A stretch of 15,601 bases of DNA from positions 7,552 to 23,152 of the forward strand of contig PMNQ01000232.1 in assembly GCA_003162555.1 (NCBI GenBank), written 5' to 3'. This document shows positions 6,476 through 12,714 of this stretch, piece by piece. The translations under genes and the position numbers were made by a program. Within the stretch, counting starts at the first letter, position 1. Every line of letters begins with the position of its first letter. Origin of the DNA: Gammaproteobacteria bacterium. GTDB lineage: Bacteria; Pseudomonadota; Gammaproteobacteria; Steroidobacterales; Steroidobacteraceae. The notes beneath the pieces are model-generated. The model worked only from the letters and a program-made list of their open reading frames with translations. It was not told where the DNA came from and searched no databases.

Positions 6476-7678
6476 CTAAGCCCCCGGCCGCGTTGGCAAA
6501 AATTCGGCAATCGTGTCATTCAGAAATCGCCGCCCCAATTCGCTCGGCCGCCACATCCGCGGCGAACCGGCGTCGGATTCCATTAAACCGCGCCCGGTGA
6601 GGCGCGTCAGAGGCCCCGCTGCTGCGCTGAATGCCAGCCCCGTGCGTGTCTCGAACAGCGATTCTTCGAATCCGTCCACGAGCCGCAGGGCATTCATCAT
6701 GAATTCGACTGGCAGATCGGCGCTCGGCACGGTGGTCGTGGGCGGCGCATCGCCAGACCCACGCGCGAGGTAGCGGCGCGGTTCTCTTTCGCGCACGGTG
6801 CGCACGATGGCCACTCCAGGTTTGCCACTCGCACTAGCGGTAGTGTGCGTGAGCTTGCCGTGTGCGCCGGCGCCGACGCCCAGGTAATCGCCGAAGCGCC
6901 AGTAGTTGAGGTTGTGCGCACACTGCGCGCCGGCACGCGCGTAGGCCGAGATCTCGTACTGCGCGTAGCCGGCGAGCGCGAGCTCATGCTGGCAGGCGAG
7001 CTGCATGCCATAGGACAGATCGTCATCCGGGAGCCCCGCGGGCGGGCGGCCGCCGAACACGGTGCCGGGCTCCATCGTGAGCTGGTAGTGAGAAATGTGC
7101 GCCGGTTGCAGCGCGATGGCGGCGCGCAAGTCGGAGAGCGCGCCGTCCAGGTCCTGGCCGGGCAGCGCGTACATCAGGTCGAGGTTGAAATTTGCCAGTC
7201 CCGCCGCATGCAGTTCCTCGACTGCGGTGTAGGTATCCTGCGTGCTATGGATGCGGCCGAGCCGCTCGAGCATTTGCGCTGAAAAACTCTGCGCGCCAAG
7301 CGAGACGCGGTTGATGCCGGCGGCGCGGTAGTCGGCGAAGCGGCCGCGCTCGATCGTGCCCGGATTGGCTTCCAGCGTGATCTCCGCGTCCGGCGTTATC
7401 GCTGTACGTGCGCGCAACCCGGCAAATAAACGGCCCAGCGCGTCGGGCGTGAACAGGCTGGGCGTGCCACCGCCGAGGAACAGGCTGACAATCGGACGAG
7501 CACCCACCCGCGGTAGTTGCGCGTCTAGATCAGCGAGCAGCGCGTCGAGGTAGGCTTGCTGCGGCAGTTCACCGTGCAGCGTATGCGAGTTGAAATCGCA
7601 GTACGGACACTTGCGCACGCACCACGGGAAATGCAGGTACAGCGCGAGCGGCGGTGCGGCCTGCGCGTTCAGGTCCAA
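6476..7678 (-). CDS. hemW: HemW-type radical SAM protein (heme chaperone, coproporphyrinogen oxidase-like)
   Basis: HemW is a cytosolic radical SAM protein that binds heme and is thought to deliver it to respiratory enzymes. It was formerly misnamed oxygen-independent coproporphyrinogen III oxidase. This one has 400 aa, slightly over the ~380 usual. YLHFPWCVRKCPYCDFNSH carries the CxxxCxxC cluster ligands (Cys20, Cys24, Cys27). The SAM-binding segment LGGGTPSLF and the LEANPGT motif follow, and GVGAGAHGKL lies in the C-terminal half. The start appears to be TTG at 7678, because no ATG or GTG precedes the conserved LYLHFPWC. It overlaps the end of rdgB by 10 nt in another frame, which suggests translational coupling. 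rdgB-hemW adjacency is also found in E. coli. The final ~20 residues beyond the winged-helix-like tail are not diagnostic. Confidence 0.93.
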   Translation of the reverse strand: MDLNAQAAPPLALYLHFPWCVRKCPYCDFNSHTLHGELPQQAYLDALLADLDAQLPRVGARPIVSLFLGGGTPSLFTPDALGRLFAGLRARTAITPDAEITLEANPGTIERGRFADYRAAGINRVSLGAQSFSAQMLERLGRIHSTQDTYTAVEELHAAGLANFNLDLMYALPGQDLDGALSDLRAAIALQPAHISHYQLTMEPGTVFGGRPPAGLPDDDLSYGMQLACQHELALAGYAQYEISAYARAGAQCAHNLNYWRFGDYLGVGAGAHGKLTHTTASASGKPGVAIVRTVREREPRRYLARGSGDAPPTTTVPSADLPVEFMMNALRLVDGFEESLFETRTGLAFSAAAGPLTRLTGRGLMESDAGSPRMWRPSELGRRFLNDTIAEFLPTRPGA

Positions 7679-8262
7679 GTGCCCAGCCGCGTGATCAGGT
7701 CGCGCAACGCTGCGCCGCGATGACTGAGTGCATTCTTGCGCGCCGGACTCAGTTCGGCCGCGGTGCAGTTGAGTCCCGCCGGTATGAAGTAAGGGTCGTA
7801 GCCAAAGCCACCGTTGCCGATGGGTTCAAAGCCAATGCGTCCTTCCCAGCTGCCTTGCGCAAGTATCGGATGCGTGTCGCGCTCGCTCCGCACCAGCGCC
7901 AGCACGCAGCGGTAGCGCGCGGTGCGCGGCGCATCGGGCAGCAGCGCGAGCTCCGCGATCAGCGCTGCGTTGTTCTGCTCGTCCGTGGCCGCAAGCCCGG
8001 CGAAGCGCGCGGAATACACGCCGGGCCGCCCGCCGAGCGCGTCCACTTCGAGTCCCGAATCGTCCGCAAGCGCCGGCAATCCGGCGACGGTGGCCGCGTG
8101 GCGCGCCTTCAACAACGCGTTATCCTCAAAGGTGTTGCCCGTTTCATCGATGCTGGTGATGCCGAGGTCTGATTGCATCACCAGCTCGAATCCGCGCGGC
8201 GCGAGCAGCGTGGCGAACTCGCGCTGCTTGCCTGGGTTAGAGGTTGCGAGTACGACTCTCAT
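7669..8262 (-). CDS. rdgB: XTP/dITP diphosphatase (non-canonical purine NTP pyrophosphatase)
   Basis: Hydrolyses dITP, XTP and related deaminated purine nucleotides to the monophosphate and pyrophosphate, keeping them out of DNA and RNA. It has 197 aa, exactly the E. coli RdgB length. It shows the N-terminal TSNPGK motif (residues 7-12), FEDNALLKAR with Glu46, and the catalytic region ADDSGLEVDALGGRPGVYSA (Asp68). The GFGYDPYF loop and the SHRGAAL C-terminal motif are also present. The ATG at 8262 is 11 nt below the rph stop, and the 3' end overlaps hemW by 10 nt, so it sits inside an operon. RNase PH plus RdgB adjacency is common in bacteria, sometimes even as a fused gene. Identification is secure. 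Confidence 0.97.
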   Translation of the reverse strand: MRVVLATSNPGKQREFATLLAPRGFELVMQSDLGITSIDETGNTFEDNALLKARHAATVAGLPALADDSGLEVDALGGRPGVYSARFAGLAATDEQNNAALIAELALLPDAPRTARYRCVLALVRSERDTHPILAQGSWEGRIGFEPIGNGGFGYDPYFIPAGLNCTAAELSPARKNALSHRGAALRDLITRLGTWT

Positions 8263-8273
8263 TTAACACGCGC

Positions 8274-8996
8274 CTAGTCGGCCAGCGCCTGCGTCTGGAG
8301 CGAGCACAGCTCAGCCGTGCCGGCGACCGCAAGGTTGAGCAGCGCGTCGAGCTCGTGGCGACGGAACGCGTGGCCCTCGGCCGTGCCCTGCACTTCGATG
8401 AAGGCGCCGCCATTGTTCATGACCACGTTCATGTCGGTCTCGGCCTCCGAGTCCTCGCCATAGTCGAGATCGAGCACCGGTACGCCGCCGACGATGCCAA
8501 CCGATATCGCGGCGACCTGGCCGTGCAGCGGACTCGCGTTCAGCGCGCGCCGCGCGCGCAGCGCTTCGATTGCATCGGCGAGCGCTACGTAGCTGCCTGT
8601 GATCGCGGCGGTGCGCGTGCCGCCATCCGCCTGCAGCACGTCGCAGTCGAGCGTGATGGTGCGCTCGCCAAGTGCGCGCAGGTCGACGACGGCGCGCAGC
8701 GAACGTCCAATCAATCGCTGGATCTCCTGCGTGCGGCCGGTCTGCTTGCCGCGCGCCGCTTCACGCGCGCTGCGTGTGTGCGTGGCGCGCGGCAGCATTC
8801 CGTATTCGGCAGTGACCCAACCCTGGCCCTTGCCGCGCAGGAATCCCGGCACGCCATCCTCGACGGTGGCGGTGCACAGCACGCGCGTGTCGCCGAACTC
8901 GACCAGTACCGAGCCTTCCGCATGGCGCGTGAAATGACGAGTGAAGCGCACAGCGCGCAATGCGTCGGCTGCGCGATCGTTGCGACGGGCGGGCAT
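8274..8996 (-). CDS. rph: Ribonuclease PH (phosphorolytic tRNA 3' exonuclease)
   Basis: RNase PH trims 3' extensions of tRNA precursors using inorganic phosphate, releasing nucleoside diphosphates. It is a hexamer in the cytosol. It has 240 aa from ATG 8996, against 238 in E. coli. Near-identical family blocks are visible: [36 protein letters not shown], the phosphate-site region [19 protein letters not shown], and [13 protein letters not shown]. The frame stays open further upstream, but that extension is only the shadow of the PP2C gene. MPARRND is the natural start. The PP2C stop lies 4 nt upstream, and rdgB starts 11 nt downstream. Unlike the E. coli K-12 allele there is no frameshift, so the full C-terminus is intact. 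Confidence 0.97.
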   Translation of the reverse strand: MPARRNDRAADALRAVRFTRHFTRHAEGSVLVEFGDTRVLCTATVEDGVPGFLRGKGQGWVTAEYGMLPRATHTRSAREAARGKQTGRTQEIQRLIGRSLRAVVDLRALGERTITLDCDVLQADGGTRTAAITGSYVALADAIEALRARRALNASPLHGQVAAISVGIVGGVPVLDLDYGEDSEAETDMNVVMNNGGAFIEVQGTAEGHAFRRHELDALLNLAVAGTAELCSLQTQALAD

Positions 8997-9000
8997 GGTT

Positions 9001-9744
9001 CTACTCCAGGAAACGCAGGGCGACGGCGGAAGTATTGTCGGACGAGGCGCCAGTGGCCGCCACGGCCTGCGCGCAGAGCGCGGCCAGCGCCTCGGCGAGC
9101 GGCTGTCCCGGTTGCGCGAACGCGGAAGCGACGGAGGCATCGCTGAGGCCGGCCCACAGCCCATCGGTGCAGACCAGCAGCACGTCGTCCGGCTCGAGCG
9201 CGAGACGGCGGCTGACGTCCATCTCCGGCAACAGCAGTTCGCCGCCGAGGCAGGACTCGACGAAGTTGCGCATCGGATGCGCCTGCGCCTGATCGGCCTG
9301 GATGACGCCCTCGCGCACCAGCAACTCCACATGGCTGTGATCACGCGTGCGTGCGACCATATGGCCGCGGCGCAGGTGATAGGCGCGGCTGTCGCCGACG
9401 TGTCCCCAGTAGGCCGAAGCGCGTTGCACCAGGCACAGCGCGATCGTGGCGCGCGGCCGGTTCTCGAGCGGCATGTCGGAGCCGATGCCGACGATATGCT
9501 GGTGCGCTGCGCCGAGCGCCAGGTGCAGAAAACCGAGCGGATCGAGAAGCGGTGCGGTTGCGGCTTTGAACCGCTGCCCGGTGACCTGCAGCGCGATCTC
9601 GGCGGCGCGCTCGCCCTCGGCGTGGCCCCCCATGCCGTCGCAGGCGATCATCAGCGCGGCCTCGGGACCGACCACCGCGCCGACGCGATCCTGGTTGGTT
9701 TCGCGCGCGCCCAGGAGGCTCAATTCGGCGTGTTCGACGCGCAA
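9001..9744 (-). CDS. PP2C-family serine/threonine protein phosphatase
   Basis: A metal-dependent phosphatase of the bacterial Stp1/PphA type, cytosolic, removing phosphate from Ser/Thr residues. It has 247 aa, the usual length of stand-alone bacterial PP2C enzymes. It shows ETNQDRVG (Asp19), [11 protein letters not shown] (Asp36, Gly37), [25 protein letters not shown] and SSDNTSAV, which together provide the acidic residues that hold the two metal ions. The start is TTG at 9744, supported by GGAG about 5 nt upstream; no ATG fits in frame. It is the first gene of the run with rph, rdgB and hemW, with a 4-nt gap to rph, and it diverges from yicC. No Ser/Thr kinase gene is seen in the window, so its partner and substrate are unknown. 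Confidence 0.94.
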   Translation of the reverse strand: MRVEHAELSLLGARETNQDRVGAVVGPEAALMIACDGMGGHAEGERAAEIALQVTGQRFKAATAPLLDPLGFLHLALGAAHQHIVGIGSDMPLENRPRATIALCLVQRASAYWGHVGDSRAYHLRRGHMVARTRDHSHVELLVREGVIQADQAQAHPMRNFVESCLGGELLLPEMDVSRRLALEPDDVLLVCTDGLWAGLSDASVASAFAQPGQPLAEALAALCAQAVAATGASSDNTSAVALRFLE

Positions 9745-9864
9745 GCGGGCTCCAAATCAATGAGTTAAACTGGCGGCGCTTTATAACATCCCGCGTCGCT
9801 CCAAGTAAGCGCCGCAGCTGCGAATCCCGCTCGAAACCCGATATTTAAGACCGGCGAAGTACCC
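9745..9864. promoter_or_regulatory. Divergent promoter region for the PP2C operon and yicC
   Basis: This 120-bp gap must hold promoters for both divergent units. TTATAA at 9781-9786 is self-complementary and could be part of a -10 on either strand. On the minus strand CTTACT with an 18-nt spacer precedes TATAAA. On the plus strand no convincing -35 pairs with TATAAC (9782-9787). GATATTTAAG near 9840 is a second AT-rich patch close to yicC. No dyad or named operator was recognised. Confidence 0.3.
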
Positions 9865-10728
9865 ATGATCTCGAGCATGACCGGCTTTGCCCGCCTGGAA
9901 CGCAGCGGCGCCTACGGCACCGTGGTGTGCGAGATTCGCAGCGTCAATCACCGGTTTTTAGACGCCACGGTGCGCCTGCCCGACAGCTGCCGCGCGCTCG
10001 AATCGGACCTCCGCCAGGTGCTCGCGCGCGAACTGCGGCGCGGCAAGGTGGATTGCACCATCCAGCACCGCGCCCCCGTCGCCGCCGCCCTGCAAGTGGA
10101 CGAGGCTGCGCTGGCTCCGCTGCTGGAGCGCAGTCGCCAGATCGCTTCGCAGTTATCGGGCGCTGCGGCACATATCAACGTGATCGACCTGCTCCGCTGG
10201 CCTGGCGTGCTGCGCGAAGAGCAAGGAGATGCCGAGGCGCTCATCGCCGCGGTTCAGGAAATCTTTGCAGCGGCGGTCGCTGGGTTGGGCGCCGCGCGCA
10301 ATCGTGAGGGTCAGCGGCTTGGTGAATTGATCGTGCAGCGCTGCGACGCGCTCGCTGCATTGATCGCGCAGGTGCGCGCGCGATTGCCTGAAGTGCTGGC
10401 GCGAGTGCGTACGCGATTAGAGGAACGGTTGGCCGAACTCGGTGGCGAACTCAATCAAGAACGCATCGAGCAGGAAATCGTGCTGCTGCTGCATCGGCTC
10501 GATGTGGCAGAAGAGCTCGACCGGCTCACCGGACATATAGAAGAGGCGCGGCGTACGCTCAGCGCGCCCGAGGCGGCTGGAAGGCGGCTCGATTTTTTGC
10601 TTCAAGAGTTCAATCGCGAAGCGAACACGCTGGCGTCGAAGTCGCAGGATCTGGAGACCACGCGCATCGCGGTGGAGATGAAAGTCGCGATCGAGCAAAT
10701 GCGGGAGCAAGTTCAGAATATTGAGTGA
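9865..10728 (+). CDS. yicC: YicC family endoribonuclease
   Basis: YicC-family proteins have been described as endoribonucleases that act on RNA, and in E. coli the protein has been linked to small-RNA turnover. It has 287 aa, the same length as E. coli YicC. The N-terminal signature MISSMTGFAR begins the YicC-like N-terminal domain (about residues 1-155). The C-terminal DUF1732 domain ends with the conserved RRLDFLLQEFNREANTLASKSQ and a helical tail (VEMKVAIEQMREQ). Residues about 160-215 are predicted helical and Leu/Glu/Arg-rich, plausibly coiled-coil. It diverges from the PP2C-rph-rdgB-hemW run. In Pseudomonas and Xanthomonas gmk commonly follows yicC; here a convergent serine hydrolase lies instead, 13 nt away. 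The TGA stop lies in the left arm of a perfect hairpin. Confidence 0.95.
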   Translation: MISSMTGFARLERSGAYGTVVCEIRSVNHRFLDATVRLPDSCRALESDLRQVLARELRRGKVDCTIQHRAPVAAALQVDEAALAPLLERSRQIASQLSGAAAHINVIDLLRWPGVLREEQGDAEALIAAVQEIFAAAVAGLGAARNREGQRLGELIVQRCDALAALIAQVRARLPEVLARVRTRLEERLAELGGELNQERIEQEIVLLLHRLDVAEELDRLTGHIEEARRTLSAPEAAGRRLDFLLQEFNREANTLASKSQDLETTRIAVEMKVAIEQMREQVQNIE

Positions 10729-10745
10729 CTTCCACAGTCACTCAA
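10721..10745. terminator. Perfect 10-bp hairpin shared by two convergent stop codons
   Basis: TTGAGTGACT (10721-10730), loop TCCAC, then AGTCACTCAA (10736-10745) form a perfect 10-bp inverted repeat. The yicC TGA (10726-10728) lies in the left arm and the serine-hydrolase TGA (10742-10744, minus strand) in the right arm. It would fold identically in either transcript, so it may be a bidirectional 3'-end or RNA-stabilising structure. The stem is only about half GC and no T-run follows on either side, so classic intrinsic termination is doubtful. Confidence 0.5.
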
Positions 10746-11935
10746 TGCGCCTGGAGCGCCGCGACCACCGCTGCGAAGAAATCGTCGCTGGGAACGGGCT
10801 CCATCCCTTCCGCCTTCGACTGCGCGCTCAGGACGGCGATCACCACTTTCTCGCGTCGATTGACGTACAGGTATTGGCCGAAGATGCCGATGGACTCGAA
10901 CGCTCCGGCATGCAGCGGTTGATTCTGCGGCGGAATCCACCAGTAGTAGCCGTAGTCCACCCAGGAGTCGCCGAGCTTCTTGCGGCTGCCCGCTGCGTCG
11001 AACCAGCCCGCCGGCACCACACGTTGCCCGTCGATGACGCCATCGTTCATGACGAACAGGCCAAAGCGCGCGTAGTCACGCAACGTCGCCGACATGCCAC
11101 CGCCGCCAAACCCCGAGCCGCCGGGAGATTCCGTCCACCAGGTGGCGTCGCTCTCCATGCCCCAGGGCTTCCAGATTTTCTCTGACAACAGCTGCGCGAG
11201 GGACCTGTGCGTGGCGGCCTCGACGACCGCGCCCACCACGAAGGCCTCGCCCGTGTTGTAGTGCCAGAGCCTGCCGGGAGCAGCCGCTGACTGGCGCTCA
11301 CTCATGTACTGCAGCATCGAGCCTGGTTTCTGCGCGAGCTGAAGTTTCAGCAGCTGGCGGCGGTCCGACGTCTCCTGCGCATAGTCTTCATCCCACTGCA
11401 CGCCCGAGGTCATCTGCAACGCCTGGCGGATCGAGACCGCCGCATAGGCGCCTTTGTTCATGAGCGGCAGGTAACGACTGATCGGGTCGTCCAGGCTCGC
11501 GATGCTTCCGTCCTGCACCGCGGCGCCGGCCAGCGTCGAAGTGATCGACTTGGCGACGGACGCAGAAAACCAGTGCGTGCCGGGTCCGATGCCCAGTTCG
11601 TAGTCTTCATACGCCACCTGACCGTCTTTCAAAATGAGCAGTCCTGCAACCCGATTGAGCGCCAGGTAGTCATGCAGGTCGTAAGGCCTGCCACCCGAGG
11701 AAATTCGCACATTCGTCAGCGGATGAATCGAGGGCGGCAGCTCGCGAGCGTGCGAGCCGCGCGCGACCTTCCTGGTCGGCAGCAACGCATCGCTGTGCGA
11801 CAGCCGCCAGACTTCCTCGTCCGGGCGCATCTGCCCGCTGTACATTTCAAAGATGCCCGGATGCACAGGGGGCGCGGCCCATGCGCTCGCGGCTGACAGC
11901 GCGAGAATCGATGCACCGATGAGTCTTGCGCACAT
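10742..11935 (-). CDS. Exported serine hydrolase of the class C beta-lactamase / 6-aminohexanoate hydrolase fold
   Basis: A probable periplasmic hydrolase of the COG1680 type, which includes esterases, D-aminopeptidases and 6-aminohexanoate-dimer hydrolase as well as AmpC. It has 397 aa. The ATG at 11935 is chosen because it gives a clear signal peptide (residues 1-20, cleavage after ALSAASAWA) and has AGAGGA 8 nt upstream. The upstream in-frame extension is only the shadow of the prolyl isomerase gene. The nucleophile motif is S126-V-A-K129. WHYNTGEAF supplies Tyr226 at the second motif. DYGYYWWIP and GIFGQYLYV match the family's C-terminal part, where GIFGQ takes the place of KTG. This replacement argues for an esterase or amidase rather than a true antibiotic beta-lactamase. 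The substrate is unknown. It is convergent with yicC and divergent from the prolyl isomerase. Confidence 0.9.
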   Translation of the reverse strand: MCARLIGASILALSAASAWAAPPVHPGIFEMYSGQMRPDEEVWRLSHSDALLPTRKVARGSHARELPPSIHPLTNVRISSGGRPYDLHDYLALNRVAGLLILKDGQVAYEDYELGIGPGTHWFSASVAKSITSTLAGAAVQDGSIASLDDPISRYLPLMNKGAYAAVSIRQALQMTSGVQWDEDYAQETSDRRQLLKLQLAQKPGSMLQYMSERQSAAAPGRLWHYNTGEAFVVGAVVEAATHRSLAQLLSEKIWKPWGMESDATWWTESPGGSGFGGGGMSATLRDYARFGLFVMNDGVIDGQRVVPAGWFDAAGSRKKLGDSWVDYGYYWWIPPQNQPLHAGAFESIGIFGQYLYVNRREKVVIAVLSAQSKAEGMEPVPSDDFFAAVVAALQAH

Positions 11936-11996
11936 TTTATGGGTCCTCTCGAATGGAATAGTAGCTTCAGCGGCGAACAGATACAGTAGCCGGACT

Positions 11997-12686
11997 ATGA
12001 ACCGCAGCGTTTCATCAACAACCGCATGGCTGATTGGCGTGCTGTTCGCTTGCAGCACGAGCGGCGCCCGCACGCAAGAGCCTGCTCCCGCCGAATCTCC
12101 CCCGCAACCTGCATCGTCGGCCGTACCCGTGACGCCGGCGCCAGCGGCATTTCCCGCGGTGCAAGTGCGGCTGCACACCGCGCAAGGCGACATCGTGCTC
12201 GCGCTCGACCCGGCACATGCGCCTGTGACCACTGCCAACTTCCTGCATTACGTCGATCAGAAGCGCTTCGACGGCGCGCAGTTCTATCGCGCCGTGCCCA
12301 TGGGTGACGATGGACAAAACGGCCTGCTGCAGGGCGGGCTGTTTGGCACGCGCCTGCAGCCCTTCAAGCCCATCGCGCACGAAGCGCCCGCCGTGACAGG
12401 ACTCCATCATGTGGATGGAGCCGTGTCGATGGCGCGCGGCGAACCGGGCAGCGCACAGTCCGAGTTCTTCATCGTCGTCGGCGATCTGCCTTATCTGGAC
12501 GGCAAAGACGACGACCCGGGCTACGCGGTGTTTGGTCACGTGGAAAGTGGCATGGACGTCGTCAAGCAATTGATGGCGATGCCACGGTCTGCGGATGCGG
12601 GCGGTGCAGACATGCGGGGGCAAATGCTGGCGAGCCCAGTGAAGATCATCGCGGCCCGACGCGTGGTGGCCTCGGGCAAACCATGA
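11997..12686 (+). CDS. Exported cyclophilin-type peptidyl-prolyl cis-trans isomerase
   Basis: A prolyl isomerase that should assist protein folding in the periplasm. It has 229 aa from ATG 11997. A hydrophobic signal (residues 11-19, WLIGVLFAC) is followed by a Pro/Ala/Glu-rich linker (27-53). LFAC-S resembles a lipobox with Cys19, although Phe at -2 is atypical, so either a lipoprotein or a soluble export is possible. The cyclophilin domain runs from about residue 56 to the end: APVTTANFLHYVDQ, FDGAQFYRAV (Arg98 is the catalytic-Arg position), LLQGG (112-114), AQSEFFIVVGDLPYLDG and YAVFGHVESGMDVV. It is the short single-domain bacterial type. The open frame extends upstream to 11853 but that part overlaps the divergent hydrolase. 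No strong ribosome site is visible before the ATG. It is convergent with DUF885. Confidence 0.92.
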   Translation: MNRSVSSTTAWLIGVLFACSTSGARTQEPAPAESPPQPASSAVPVTPAPAAFPAVQVRLHTAQGDIVLALDPAHAPVTTANFLHYVDQKRFDGAQFYRAVPMGDDGQNGLLQGGLFGTRLQPFKPIAHEAPAVTGLHHVDGAVSMARGEPGSAQSEFFIVVGDLPYLDGKDDDPGYAVFGHVESGMDVVKQLMAMPRSADAGGADMRGQMLASPVKIIAARRVVASGKP

Positions 12687-12700
12687 TGCGGTAGTGACGC

Positions 12701-12712
12701 CCGCGCGCGCGG
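12701..12712. repeat. Perfect CG-alternating palindrome between convergent genes
   Basis: CCGCGCGCGCGG is a perfect 12-bp palindrome in the 28-bp gap between the prolyl isomerase stop (12684-12686) and the DUF885 stop (12715-12717). As RNA it has no room for a proper loop, so it is a poor terminator. The alternating CG run could adopt Z-DNA under supercoiling. No other terminator is visible in this gap. Confidence 0.4.
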
Positions 12713-12714
12713 CC

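Noticed and set aside
8997..9344. N-terminal extension of RNase PH giving a 356-aa protein
   Set aside because: The extension lies over the PP2C gene in another frame and is Arg/Ser-rich. The ATG at 8996 gives the normal 240-aa enzyme.
11936..12238. Serine hydrolase extended upstream to 498 aa
   Set aside because: The extension covers the divergent prolyl isomerase gene. The ATG at 11935 has a ribosome site and yields a clean signal peptide.
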